Positions 27,717 through 35,282 of a stretch of DNA of 64,000 nucleotides are shown one piece after another. The stretch comes from Parabacteroides faecis. Its GTDB lineage: Bacteria; Bacteroidota; Bacteroidia; Bacteroidales; Tannerellaceae. The first letter of the stretch is position 1. Each line of letters starts with the position of its first letter. Under the pieces are notes generated by a model that saw only the letters and a program-made list of their open reading frames with translations, ran no database searches and was not told the DNA's origin. A program made the position numbers and the translations under genes. The DNA lies in contig NZ_BMPB01000004.1 of NCBI RefSeq assembly GCF_014647375.1, forward strand, positions 310,001-374,000, read 5' to 3'.

Positions 27717-28550
27717 TTATTGAATCGGAATGGTGATAGTAAAACGAGTAAACTCGTTGGGGTGGGATTCCAGTTCTATCGTTCCGTTATGTTTTTGTTC
27801 GATGATCGATTTAGTGATGGAGAGACCTAAGCCTGTCCCTTCTCCCAGCGGTTTGGTCGTGAAGAACGGGGTATAGAGTTTCTCTTTAACTTCGTCTGTG
27901 ATACCAGAACCGTTATCTTCGATCGTGAGGCGCACTTTATCACCGTCTTTCTTCAGGCTCACTTTTATGGTCGGTTTGTAAGGTGTTTCAGTCGCACCTT
28001 TCGACTTGTTGAATACAGCATAACACGCATTATTCATCAGATTGAGTACTGCGCGGCTGAAATCTTGCGGGATCACCTTGACCAATTGAAGCGTATCGTC
28101 GTATTCTTCTTCGATAGCAACGTTGAAGCTCTTATTGTTAGCCCGTACCGCATGGTAGGAAAGCCATACGTATTCTTTGGTCAGTTGACACAGATTGGTA
28201 GGAATATATTCATCGTCCTTTCCGCGTGAATAGAGCAGGATGCCCCGGATAACGCTGGATGCCCGGTTGCCGTTCTCTTCAATCTTGTTCATGTTACCTT
28301 TCAGATCCTCCATGATTTCCCGGAGTTCTTCGTCAGCATCTGCCGGCAGTTTGTCTTTCAGTTCGTCCAGTACTTCTTCCATATCCTGCAACAACTTGCA
28401 CGATAGTTTGCTGAAGTTGATCACAAAGTTGAGCGGGTTCTGTATCTCGTGTGCAATACCTGCGCTCAACAGTCCGAGTGAAGCCATCTTTTCCTGTTGA
28501 CTGACTTGTTTTTTCAGACGTTCAATTTCTTGTTTGCTGTTATCACTCAT
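27717..28550 (-). CDS. Soluble sensor histidine kinase
   Basis: 277 residues, no membrane helix and no sensor domain: a short coiled coil (SKQEIERLKKQVSQQEKMASL) leads into the H-box LLSAGIAHEIQNPLNFVINF with phospho-acceptor H34, and then a complete HATPase domain (N-box LNLMNNACYAVF, G1 IEDNGSGI, F-box FFTTKPLGEGTGLGLSI). It probably phosphorylates the receiver of the downstream SpoIIE protein. It starts eight bases inside the end of the upstream kinase-like gene, and the two may form a heterodimer. Confidence 0.9.
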   Translation of the reverse strand: MSDNSKQEIERLKKQVSQQEKMASLGLLSAGIAHEIQNPLNFVINFSKLSCKLLQDMEEVLDELKDKLPADADEELREIMEDLKGNMNKIEENGNRASSVIRGILLYSRGKDDEYIPTNLCQLTKEYVWLSYHAVRANNKSFNVAIEEEYDDTLQLVKVIPQDFSRAVLNLMNNACYAVFNKSKGATETPYKPTIKVSLKKDGDKVRLTIEDNGSGITDEVKEKLYTPFFTTKPLGEGTGLGLSITKSIIEQKHNGTIELESHPNEFTRFTITIPIQ

Positions 28551-29661
28551 TGTTGCTCTTTTGATAAATAGGAATAGAAATCATGAACTCAGTGAAGTTG
28601 TCCTTCTCACTCTTAACGATGATGGAACCATGATGGTTCAGGATAACTTCCCGGCAGAGGTACAAACCGACACCTGCCGCTTCGGCAGTAGGTTTAGTTG
28701 TAAAGAACGGTTCGAATATCTTATTCTTGATATTATCTTCGATACCGATACCGTTGTCACGGATGCTGATATAAATCGTTCCGTTCAGTCTCTTCTCCAC
28801 CTGGATCGTGATGACCGGGGAGAACTCTTCTTTCTGTAACTTTTTCAGCAATGCATAGATACTGTTTTTCAACAAGCTGAGCATTACTTTGTTCATTTGT
28901 TCGATATCTATCTCTGCCATGGCAGGTTCTGCCGGGCATAGGATATCGATCTGTATCTGTTTACTTTCGATCTCTTCTTTGAACGCTTTGCGGATCACGT
29001 CTACATTCACTTTACAGAGTTCGCAGATGTCGGTAGAAGTGGCATTGCCGTTCCTGTCTTTCAACAGTTCCTCCATCGCTTTTACGATCCGCACGGTGTT
29101 GCAGCCATGCTCATTGATTTTTTGCAGGTTGCTGTTGATCATATCGAGTATTTCGATGCTGTCGGCATAGTTCTCTTTCGACATGACCGCCTGTTCTTCC
29201 GTGATGTTAGCCTTCAGGTCTTTGATCAGGTTGGCGGAAAGTCCGGCAAAGTTATTGATGTAGTTGATCGGGTTCAGGATACGGTCGACCAGTCCTTGTG
29301 TCAATTGGCCGACGGTTGCCAGTTTTTCTTTGCGGACAAGTTCGTCCTGTGCTTTAGCCAGAGCATCCAGGGCATCAGAGAGTTTTTTGGACTCATTCAA
29401 TACTTGGTCACGTTGGATACGGAGTTCGATGGTCCGCTCTTCCACAATCTTTGCCAGGTATTCTTTTTGCTTCAATTGTTTGCGAAACCGTCCTTTAATG
29501 ATATAGAGGATGATAATTGTTACAATCGTGAGACCGGGAATCGTATCCCAGTCATAATAAAGACCGAGGATGACTACTATCCATCCCGCCAGTGTCGCTT
29601 TCTCAATGATCCGTAATTTCAGCTTGAGTGCGCTTATCTCTTTGATGTCGAAGTCTGCCAT
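28543..29661 (-). CDS. Membrane histidine kinase-like protein lacking the phospho-acceptor His
   Basis: 372 residues. Two short membrane helices at about 22-36 and 42-56, almost no periplasmic loop, a coiled coil at 60-115 and a DHp-like region GQLTQGLVDRILNPINYINNF. By alignment with the canonical A-H-E-I-x-N-P, the His position is D126 and the Glu position R127, so the H-box is degenerate. The ATP domain looks intact (LSLLKNSIYALL, IRDNGIGI, FFTTKPTAEAAGVGLYL). It may act as a pseudokinase or as the ATP-binding half of a heterodimer with the soluble kinase encoded next. Confidence 0.88.
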   Translation of the reverse strand: MADFDIKEISALKLKLRIIEKATLAGWIVVILGLYYDWDTIPGLTIVTIIILYIIKGRFRKQLKQKEYLAKIVEERTIELRIQRDQVLNESKKLSDALDALAKAQDELVRKEKLATVGQLTQGLVDRILNPINYINNFAGLSANLIKDLKANITEEQAVMSKENYADSIEILDMINSNLQKINEHGCNTVRIVKAMEELLKDRNGNATSTDICELCKVNVDVIRKAFKEEIESKQIQIDILCPAEPAMAEIDIEQMNKVMLSLLKNSIYALLKKLQKEEFSPVITIQVEKRLNGTIYISIRDNGIGIEDNIKNKIFEPFFTTKPTAEAAGVGLYLCREVILNHHGSIIVKSEKDNFTEFMISIPIYQKSNNE

Positions 29662-29662
29662 A

Positions 29663-30073
29663 TCAATGAATATCTTTTGTCATTGTGAGTATATTTTTTC
29701 CTGATGAACGGGAATAGGTGACTTCTGTCATCAGTTGTTTGACCAGATAGATCCCGAGACCTCCGATAGGCCGCTCTTCCGGTGGGAGGGTAATGTCGGG
29801 TTCTTTCATTTCCAGCGGATTAAAAGGCGTGCCTTTATCGGTGATGACGATCGCCAGCTGTTTGTTCCCATAGTTCATATCGATGCGTATATCCTGATCT
29901 TTTTTATTCGGGTAGGCATATAATATGACATTGGTCACCACCTCCTCGAGAGCCAGTTTGATTTGCATCGTCAACTGCTCTTCCAATCCGTAAGCGGAGG
30001 TGTGCAGGTCCAGAAACTCATACAAACGGGTGAGCTGCTCCAGTTCGTTCTTTATGTGTAACGTATTTATCAT
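29663..30073 (-). CDS. RsbW/SpoIIAB-like serine kinase (anti-sigma-type ATPase)
   Basis: 136 residues, the usual size of the family. GHKL fold with N-box KLALEEVVTNVILYAY, G1 VITDKGTPFNP and G2 GGLGIYLVKQLMTEV. Such kinases phosphorylate STAS partners on Ser and sequester a sigma factor or another target. It is 17 bases after the STAS gene and one base before the kinase-like gene. No sigma-B-type sigma factor is encoded nearby, so the output partner is unknown. Confidence 0.9.
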   Translation of the reverse strand: MINTLHIKNELEQLTRLYEFLDLHTSAYGLEEQLTMQIKLALEEVVTNVILYAYPNKKDQDIRIDMNYGNKQLAIVITDKGTPFNPLEMKEPDITLPPEERPIGGLGIYLVKQLMTEVTYSRSSGKNILTMTKDIH

Positions 30074-30090
30074 CTGCCGGTACGGGGCGC

Positions 30091-30393
30091 TTAGGATTCG
30101 ATGGTAAGGAAAGAAGAGAAACCGGTGATATTCAGAATATCTATGATGTCCTGTTGCAGGTTTCTCAGACGGAAAGTCCCGTTTTTTGCTTTCATACCTT
30201 TCTGCAGGGTCAACAGTAAACGAAGTCCGGCGCTACTGATATAAGTGAGCTCCGTTCCATCGAGTACTACAGTATGTACATCTTCTGCAAGTATTTTAGT
30301 GATCTCTTTTTCAAAATCAGCAGAAGTAAGCGTGTCTAACTGACCGGAAAGGTTGATGATTGTTTCGTTTCCGTTTTTTACTGTGATCTTCAT
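30091..30393 (-). CDS. STAS-domain anti-anti-sigma-type protein
   Basis: 100 residues, single STAS domain. The phosphorylatable Ser is at S53-S54 in LTYISSAGLRLLL, equivalent to the DSSG site of SpoIIAA. First gene of the partner-switching operon; promoter at 30424-30431. It would bind the RsbW-like kinase when unphosphorylated and be reset by the SpoIIE phosphatase. Confidence 0.93.
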   Translation of the reverse strand: MKITVKNGNETIINLSGQLDTLTSADFEKEITKILAEDVHTVVLDGTELTYISSAGLRLLLTLQKGMKAKNGTFRLRNLQQDIIDILNITGFSSFLTIES

Positions 30394-30423
30394 ATATTGT
30401 TTTTGTTCTGATTTCTATTACAA

Positions 30424-30431
30424 CAAAAGTA
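30424..30431 (-). promoter_or_regulatory. Promoter of the STAS/RsbW/kinase/SpoIIE operon
   Basis: CAAAAGTA on the plus strand reads TACTTTTG on the minus strand. A weak -33 (CAAG, 30452-30455) lies 20 bases upstream. The leader is about 26 bases. Confidence 0.55.
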
Positions 30432-30596
30432 TAGATAATCATTTAGTTGGACAAGTTATTTAGGGCTTTTGTACGGATCATAACGGAAATAGGCGGAAGG
30501 TATATAGGTTGGTCGTATCGGTATGCCGATATGTTTCGCTTTTCGTTGTGATAACAGTGTTTTGCCACGATGATGTCATAGCAGTGCCAATACTAT

Positions 30597-30716
30597 GGCA
30601 CAACACTGCCACAGTAATGGCAGAGTCTTGCCACAGCATTGGCAGAGTCTTGCCACAGCATTGGCAGAGTCTTGCCACAGCATTGGCAGAGTCTTGCCAC
30701 AGCATTGGCAGAGTCC
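30597..30716. repeat. 22-bp tandem repeat, four perfect copies plus partial copies
   Basis: Four identical 22-base units run from 30619 to 30706, with a partial fifth to about 30714 and degenerate units before (from about 30597). Each unit holds TGGCAGAGTCTTGCCA, a 5-bp inverted repeat, so every copy can form a small hairpin. It lies in the 379-base gap between the P-type ATPase 3' end and the STAS operon promoter; frames open through it are by-products of the 22-base periodicity. Confidence 0.92.
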
Positions 30717-30720
30717 TTTC

Positions 30721-30762
30721 TTCAGGCCGAAAATCCTTATAGGTAAGGAGTCCGGCCTGACA
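30721..30762 (-). terminator. Imperfect hairpin after the P-type ATPase gene
   Basis: CAGGCCG pairs with CGGCCTG and, further inside, TCCTTA with TAAGGA. There is no clear T run, so termination is uncertain. Confidence 0.45.
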
Positions 30763-30772
30763 ACACTATGTC

Positions 30773-33457
30773 CTATTTCCTGATCAACCGGCTGATACCT
30801 CTCGCTATCTCTCCGATCCAGAGAACCAGGGAGCTTAAACCGATAATGACACCCCAGTCTTTCAGGGATAAAGGCACTACGCTGAACATCTCTCCGCCGA
30901 ACGTAACGATCAGATACTGGCCGATGATGATCAACAGGGCGACGAACAGGAAGCTCTTGCTTTCTTTCAGGTTTGCAAAAGCGGAACGGCCTTCCATGAA
31001 TGCTTTCGCATTGAACATATTCCAGAACTGAAGCATCACGAAGAAACTGAAGAACCAGGATAAATCGTGCGGTGTTAATCCGGTCTGGGCATGGAAGTAA
31101 TACAATACGCCCATCAGGATCACAACAAAAGCGATACCTACTCCGAAGATGTTGTAAGCCATCGGGCGGGTAATGATAAAGTCGCCGTTTTTACCACTGC
31201 GGCGGGGTTTATCTTTCATTACCCGCTCGTTGGGAGGTAATGATGCCAATGCTCCGGCGGCAAATGTATCCATGATCAGGTTTACCCACAACATCTGTGT
31301 GATGGTAAGCGGCGATTCGGTTCCGAACAGGGAACCTAGTAATACGATCAGACAAGCGGCCACATTGATGGTAAGCTGGAATAAAAGGAACTTCTGTATG
31401 TTACGATATAAAGAGCGTCCCCACATGACTGCACGGGTAATGCTGCCGAATGAATTGTCCAGGATGGTAATGTCGCTGGCTTCTTTGGCTACAGAGGTCC
31501 CGTCACCCATAGACAAACCTACCTGGGCGGCTTTCAAAGCCGGGGCATCGTTTGTACCGTCGCCGGTTACGGCAACGACAGCACCTTTTTTCTGTAATAA
31601 TTGTACCAGGCGTTGTTTGTCGGTCGGACGGGCACGACACATGATCTTCAGGTCGAGCACACGGTCGAGTGCTTCTTCGTCCGTCAGTGCTTCGAATCCA
31701 GGGCCGGTAATAATATTGCGGTCGGTGTCTTCCGGTTTCCATGTACCGATCTGACGACCGATCTCACGGGCAGTACCCGGTGTATCGCCTGTGACGATCT
31801 TGACGTCGATACCGGCATTCAGACAGCTTTGTACGGCTGCCGGAACATCTGCACGGACAGGGTCGGAGATGGCTACGATACCTAGATAGGTCAGGTCGGT
31901 ACCATGCAAACGTCCGTTGACGAAATAAGCATCATCCTTCCCGTCTTCAATGATCTGGTAAGCAAAGCCTAATGTACGCATCGCCTGGTTCTGATAGTCC
32001 AGTAATTGTTTTTCGATGTCTGCCTTGCAGGCTTCAACCGTTTTGTAAGTACCGTCGGCTGCCACCCGCTGGCAGTTGGCTAGAACAATTTCGGGGGCAC
32101 CTTTCACATATAATACTTTTTTACCTGACAGAGGCGACTGTACCACTGTGGCCATATACTTCCGTTCGGTAGAAAACGTAAGCTGTGCTAAAACCGGGGC
32201 TTCTTCCCGTAATGTCAGATAGTTTTGATTCTGACTGTTCAGCCAAAGCAGTAAAGCAGCCTCGGTTGGATTACCTAGTGTTTTCACCTTATCTTCCGAG
32301 AAGTCGAGATAAGCGGTCGAGTTAACGGAAATGCCTTCTTTGATGAGGTTGCTCAACTCGTCATCTCCCAATTTCTGATCTTTGAGATTGTAGAAGTTCG
32401 TTTGGTAAACCTGCATCTGGTTTTGTGTCAACGTACCCGTTTTATCCGTACAGATCACCGTTGTCGCTCCCATGGTCTCACAGGCATGCATCTTGCGGAC
32501 CAGGTTGTTCGTCTTAAGCATGCGGTTCATGCTCAGGGCAAGACTCAGGGTTACACTCATCGGCAGACCTTCCGGAACGGATACAACGATCAGCGTTACT
32601 GCCACCATAAAGATGTTCAGAATATGCGAGATCAAGTCCATCACCGGCATACCGGAGGACGTCATCAATAATTTTGCGAGTAAGGCAATGAAGGTAAGTC
32701 CGGCAACCGTGTAGCCACCTTTGCTGATGACACCGGCAAGCCCTTTGAGCTGTATCTGTAGCGGTGTTTCCACGTCGCTTTCTATCTGCGAGCCTTCATA
32801 TACTTTTCCGTAGCCGGTGGCATCGCCTACCAGCTCGACTTTCATCACTCCATGTCCGTCGACAACCGTTGTGCCGCGCATCACCATATTGGATGGATAG
32901 GTCGCTTCGTGATCGAACTCGGCTTCGTTGGTGGTCTTGCTGATGATCGGTTCGCCTGTTAATGTCGATTCATTGATCTGCAGAGAGATAGCTTCCAACA
33001 GATGACCGTCGGCAGGAACTTCCTCTCCGGTTTCCAGTACGACGATGTCGCCGACAACGACTTCTTTTTTAGTTACCTGGCAAATATTCCCTTCACGGAT
33101 CACTTTGACGAACGTATCGTCGTTTACGGTATTCAATACATCGAACGCTTTGTTCGCTTTCATTTCGAAGAAGAACCCGACACACGATGCCAGCATGATA
33201 GCAAAGAAGATACCGATCGGTTCGAGGAAGGCTGTAAAACCTTTCGCTTCCGGTCCCCAGCAATGTACGCCGGCAATGATCATGGATAGCAGCCAGGCTA
33301 CCAGCAGGATCTTAATGATCGGGTCATTAAACTTTTCAAGGAACTGGCTCCAGAGAGAGGCTTTCTCCGGAGGTGTGAGGATATTTTCGCCGTGGAGGCG
33401 CCTGCTTTCTTCAACTTCTTGTTTGGTTAATCCCTGATACTGATGTTTTTTCTCCAT
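30773..33457 (-). CDS. Calcium-type P-type ATPase (PMCA/SERCA-like, P2)
   Basis: 894 residues. Cation pump of the inner membrane. Visible in order: cation ATPase N-terminal domain (YQGLTKQEVEESRRLHGENIL), actuator TLTGEPI, the PEGLP membrane motif, phosphorylation site ICTDKTGTLTQNQM, nucleotide-binding KGAPE, hinge TGDGTNDAPALKAA, and a C-terminal membrane block of about six helices (ACLIVLLGSLFG, WVNLIMDTFAAGALA). The NLIMDTFAALAL-type motif points to Ca2+; the ion is inferred. Single gene, downstream of the repeat region on the minus strand. Confidence 0.94.
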   Translation of the reverse strand: MEKKHQYQGLTKQEVEESRRLHGENILTPPEKASLWSQFLEKFNDPIIKILLVAWLLSMIIAGVHCWGPEAKGFTAFLEPIGIFFAIMLASCVGFFFEMKANKAFDVLNTVNDDTFVKVIREGNICQVTKKEVVVGDIVVLETGEEVPADGHLLEAISLQINESTLTGEPIISKTTNEAEFDHEATYPSNMVMRGTTVVDGHGVMKVELVGDATGYGKVYEGSQIESDVETPLQIQLKGLAGVISKGGYTVAGLTFIALLAKLLMTSSGMPVMDLISHILNIFMVAVTLIVVSVPEGLPMSVTLSLALSMNRMLKTNNLVRKMHACETMGATTVICTDKTGTLTQNQMQVYQTNFYNLKDQKLGDDELSNLIKEGISVNSTAYLDFSEDKVKTLGNPTEAALLLWLNSQNQNYLTLREEAPVLAQLTFSTERKYMATVVQSPLSGKKVLYVKGAPEIVLANCQRVAADGTYKTVEACKADIEKQLLDYQNQAMRTLGFAYQIIEDGKDDAYFVNGRLHGTDLTYLGIVAISDPVRADVPAAVQSCLNAGIDVKIVTGDTPGTAREIGRQIGTWKPEDTDRNIITGPGFEALTDEEALDRVLDLKIMCRARPTDKQRLVQLLQKKGAVVAVTGDGTNDAPALKAAQVGLSMGDGTSVAKEASDITILDNSFGSITRAVMWGRSLYRNIQKFLLFQLTINVAACLIVLLGSLFGTESPLTITQMLWVNLIMDTFAAGALASLPPNERVMKDKPRRSGKNGDFIITRPMAYNIFGVGIAFVVILMGVLYYFHAQTGLTPHDLSWFFSFFVMLQFWNMFNAKAFMEGRSAFANLKESKSFLFVALLIIIGQYLIVTFGGEMFSVVPLSLKDWGVIIGLSSLVLWIGEIARGISRLIRK

Positions 33458-33702
33458 AAATTTGTTTAATCTGATTCAGAAAATGAGTCAGCAAATTACG
33501 TAAAGTTGGCGGACATACGCAAGTGCTTTGGTTTTTAATTGATGATGTAATTTATTATTTTATGTGCTAGTATTTTAGGAAAATGGCAGAGTAATGGTTT
33601 GTTAACCTCTTGTTGTGTTAAATTAACGGGTTGGATATAAACTTTTGGCTTCTCTAATTGTCTTATATATAAAAGGAGAATTGTGTGTTAGTATTTAAGG
33701 TT

Positions 33703-34200
33703 ATGAAGAATGTTAGGTTATTTTGGTTAATAGGGATTGTCCTTCTATTTGCAGGGCAATCCCTTTATGCTCAAAGTAAAAAAGAAAAGAAAGAGCAGAA
33801 AGCCAATGAAGTGAAAGAATTAATAGATAGTAAACGGTTTACAGTGAATGTAAATCGTGCGATACCCATGGGAGGACGTTCGGTTAATCTGACTTCTCCC
33901 TACTCTTTGGAAATGCGCGGTGACTCGGTTATTTCCTATCTTCCTTATTTCGGAAGGGCATATTCGGCTCCTTATGGTGGCGGTGACGGGTTACGTTTCG
34001 AAAAATCAATTACCGATTATCAATGTTCTTTTAATAAGAAAGGAACCGCTCAAATACAGTTTCGTACCCGAAGCGATGACGATACGTTTGCATTTAATGT
34101 GCAGGTGTTTTCAAATGGCTCCGCGACAATCAATGTGACGCCTGTCAATAAACAGAACATCACATTCTATGGGGAACTGGCTCCTGAGAAAAAGGAATAA
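33703..34200 (+). CDS. DUF4251 domain protein, periplasmic
   Basis: 165 residues from ATG 33703, which gives a clean signal peptide (MKNVRLFWLIGIVLLFAGQSLYAQ). A GTG at 33685 has the better placed GGAG (7 bases upstream) and would add six residues; both are possible. The mature protein starts with a charged helix (KKEKKEQKANEVKELIDSK) and contains the DUF4251-type sequence RFTVNVNRAIPMGGRSVNLTSPYSLEMRGDSVISYLPYFGRAY. Function of the family is unknown. Its 3' end overlaps the radical SAM gene on the other strand by 41 bases. Confidence 0.88.
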   Translation: MKNVRLFWLIGIVLLFAGQSLYAQSKKEKKEQKANEVKELIDSKRFTVNVNRAIPMGGRSVNLTSPYSLEMRGDSVISYLPYFGRAYSAPYGGGDGLRFEKSITDYQCSFNKKGTAQIQFRTRSDDDTFAFNVQVFSNGSATINVTPVNKQNITFYGELAPEKKE

Positions 34201-35116
34201 ATAATCGTCCTTGCCGTGCATTTCTTTCGGCAATACGCTTATTGACCTTCGCTGTAAATTCGAAGTTCTTAAGTCCCCAGTCGGGAGCGATCAGCAGTTC
34301 TTTGGGGGATTGCGATACAAACCTCTCTACTACAATAGAGGGGTTTAATTTTTCTATGAAGTCGATCACCAGGTCGATGTATTCGTCGGCCGTGTACAGA
34401 TGGAACTCTTCCGGGTGTTCGGCATATTCTTTCGCCATGCGGGTGTTGCGTATCAGTTGCAGTTGATGTAGTTTCAGCGTCGTGACCGGTAAAGCAGATA
34501 ACCGGTCGGCATGGTGCATTATTTCTTCCCGGCTTTCTCCCGGCAAACCCAGGATCAGGTGGGCCCCCGTATAAATACCTCTTTCCGCTGTCCGCCGGAT
34601 GGCTGTTTCCGATTCTCCGTAGGTATGTCCGCGGTTGATGCGAAGCAATGTTTTGTCCAGCGTGCTTTCCAGTCCGTATTCTATCATCACGAACTTTTCT
34701 TTGGAAAGATCTGTGAAATAATCCAGTAGGTCATCCGGCATACAGTCCGGACGTGTCCCGACGATCAATCCGACCACACCGGGGTAGGATAACGCTTCTT
34801 CATACTTCGCTTTCAGCGAGCTCAGTTCATCATATGTATTGGTATAAGCCTGGAAATAGGCGAGATACTTCATTTCTGGATATTTACGGGAAAAGAAACG
34901 GATACCTTCCTCTAATTGTTCGGTCACACTCTTTTCCGTATGACAATATTCCGGGCTGAACGTTTGGTTATTACAATAAGTACAACCTCCCCATCCCTTC
35001 GAACCGTCGCGGTTCGGACAGGTAAAGCCTGCGTTTATAGAGATTTTCTGTACTTTATAAGGGAATACTTTCCGTAGGAAATCTCCGAAATCGTTATAAG
35101 GTTTTACGTTTTCCAT
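34160..35116 (-). CDS. TIGR01212-family radical SAM protein (YhcC-like)
   Basis: 318 residues. The radical SAM cysteine motif is CPNRDGSKGWGGCTYCNNQTF, the longer spacing typical of this family rather than CxxxCxxC. Later family motifs include GLIVGTRPDCMPDDLLDYF, MIEYGLESTLDKTLLRINRGH and GAHLILGLPGESREEIMHHADRL. Substrate unknown. The -7 box sits so close to the ATG that the mRNA may be leaderless. Confidence 0.92.
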   Translation of the reverse strand: MENVKPYNDFGDFLRKVFPYKVQKISINAGFTCPNRDGSKGWGGCTYCNNQTFSPEYCHTEKSVTEQLEEGIRFFSRKYPEMKYLAYFQAYTNTYDELSSLKAKYEEALSYPGVVGLIVGTRPDCMPDDLLDYFTDLSKEKFVMIEYGLESTLDKTLLRINRGHTYGESETAIRRTAERGIYTGAHLILGLPGESREEIMHHADRLSALPVTTLKLHQLQLIRNTRMAKEYAEHPEEFHLYTADEYIDLVIDFIEKLNPSIVVERFVSQSPKELLIAPDWGLKNFEFTAKVNKRIAERNARQGRLFIPFSQEPVPHRM

Positions 35117-35120
35117 GCGG

Positions 35121-35128
35121 CAAAGGTA
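35121..35128 (-). promoter_or_regulatory. -7 promoter element abutting the radical SAM start codon
   Basis: CAAAGGTA (TACCTTTG on the minus strand) lies only 4 bases from the ATG at 35116-35114. Confidence 0.55.
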
Positions 35129-35245
35129 ATTTATAATGGTTAATGACCAATGTCCGGTGGTTAATTTAACGATAAAATATCCCGGAAACGCTATCCGGGT
35201 ACATAATTTACCTTTAACGGCTAAGGGTTTACCATGAGAAAATAC

Positions 35246-35253
35246 TACCTTTG
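35246..35253 (+). promoter_or_regulatory. -7 promoter element of the DPP IV gene
   Basis: TACCTTTG, 29 bases before the ATG at 35283. Confidence 0.6.
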
Positions 35254-35282
35254 CAGCCTATTCAAAATAAAAAATAGTATTC

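Noticed and set aside
30597-30716. CRISPR array
   Set aside because: The 22-bp units are directly adjacent with no variable spacers, and no cas gene is in the window.
30478-30783. Frames through the 22-bp repeat giving repeated Cys/His/Trp-rich peptides
   Set aside because: They exist on both strands only because the repeated units contain no stop codon in several frames; no start context or homology.
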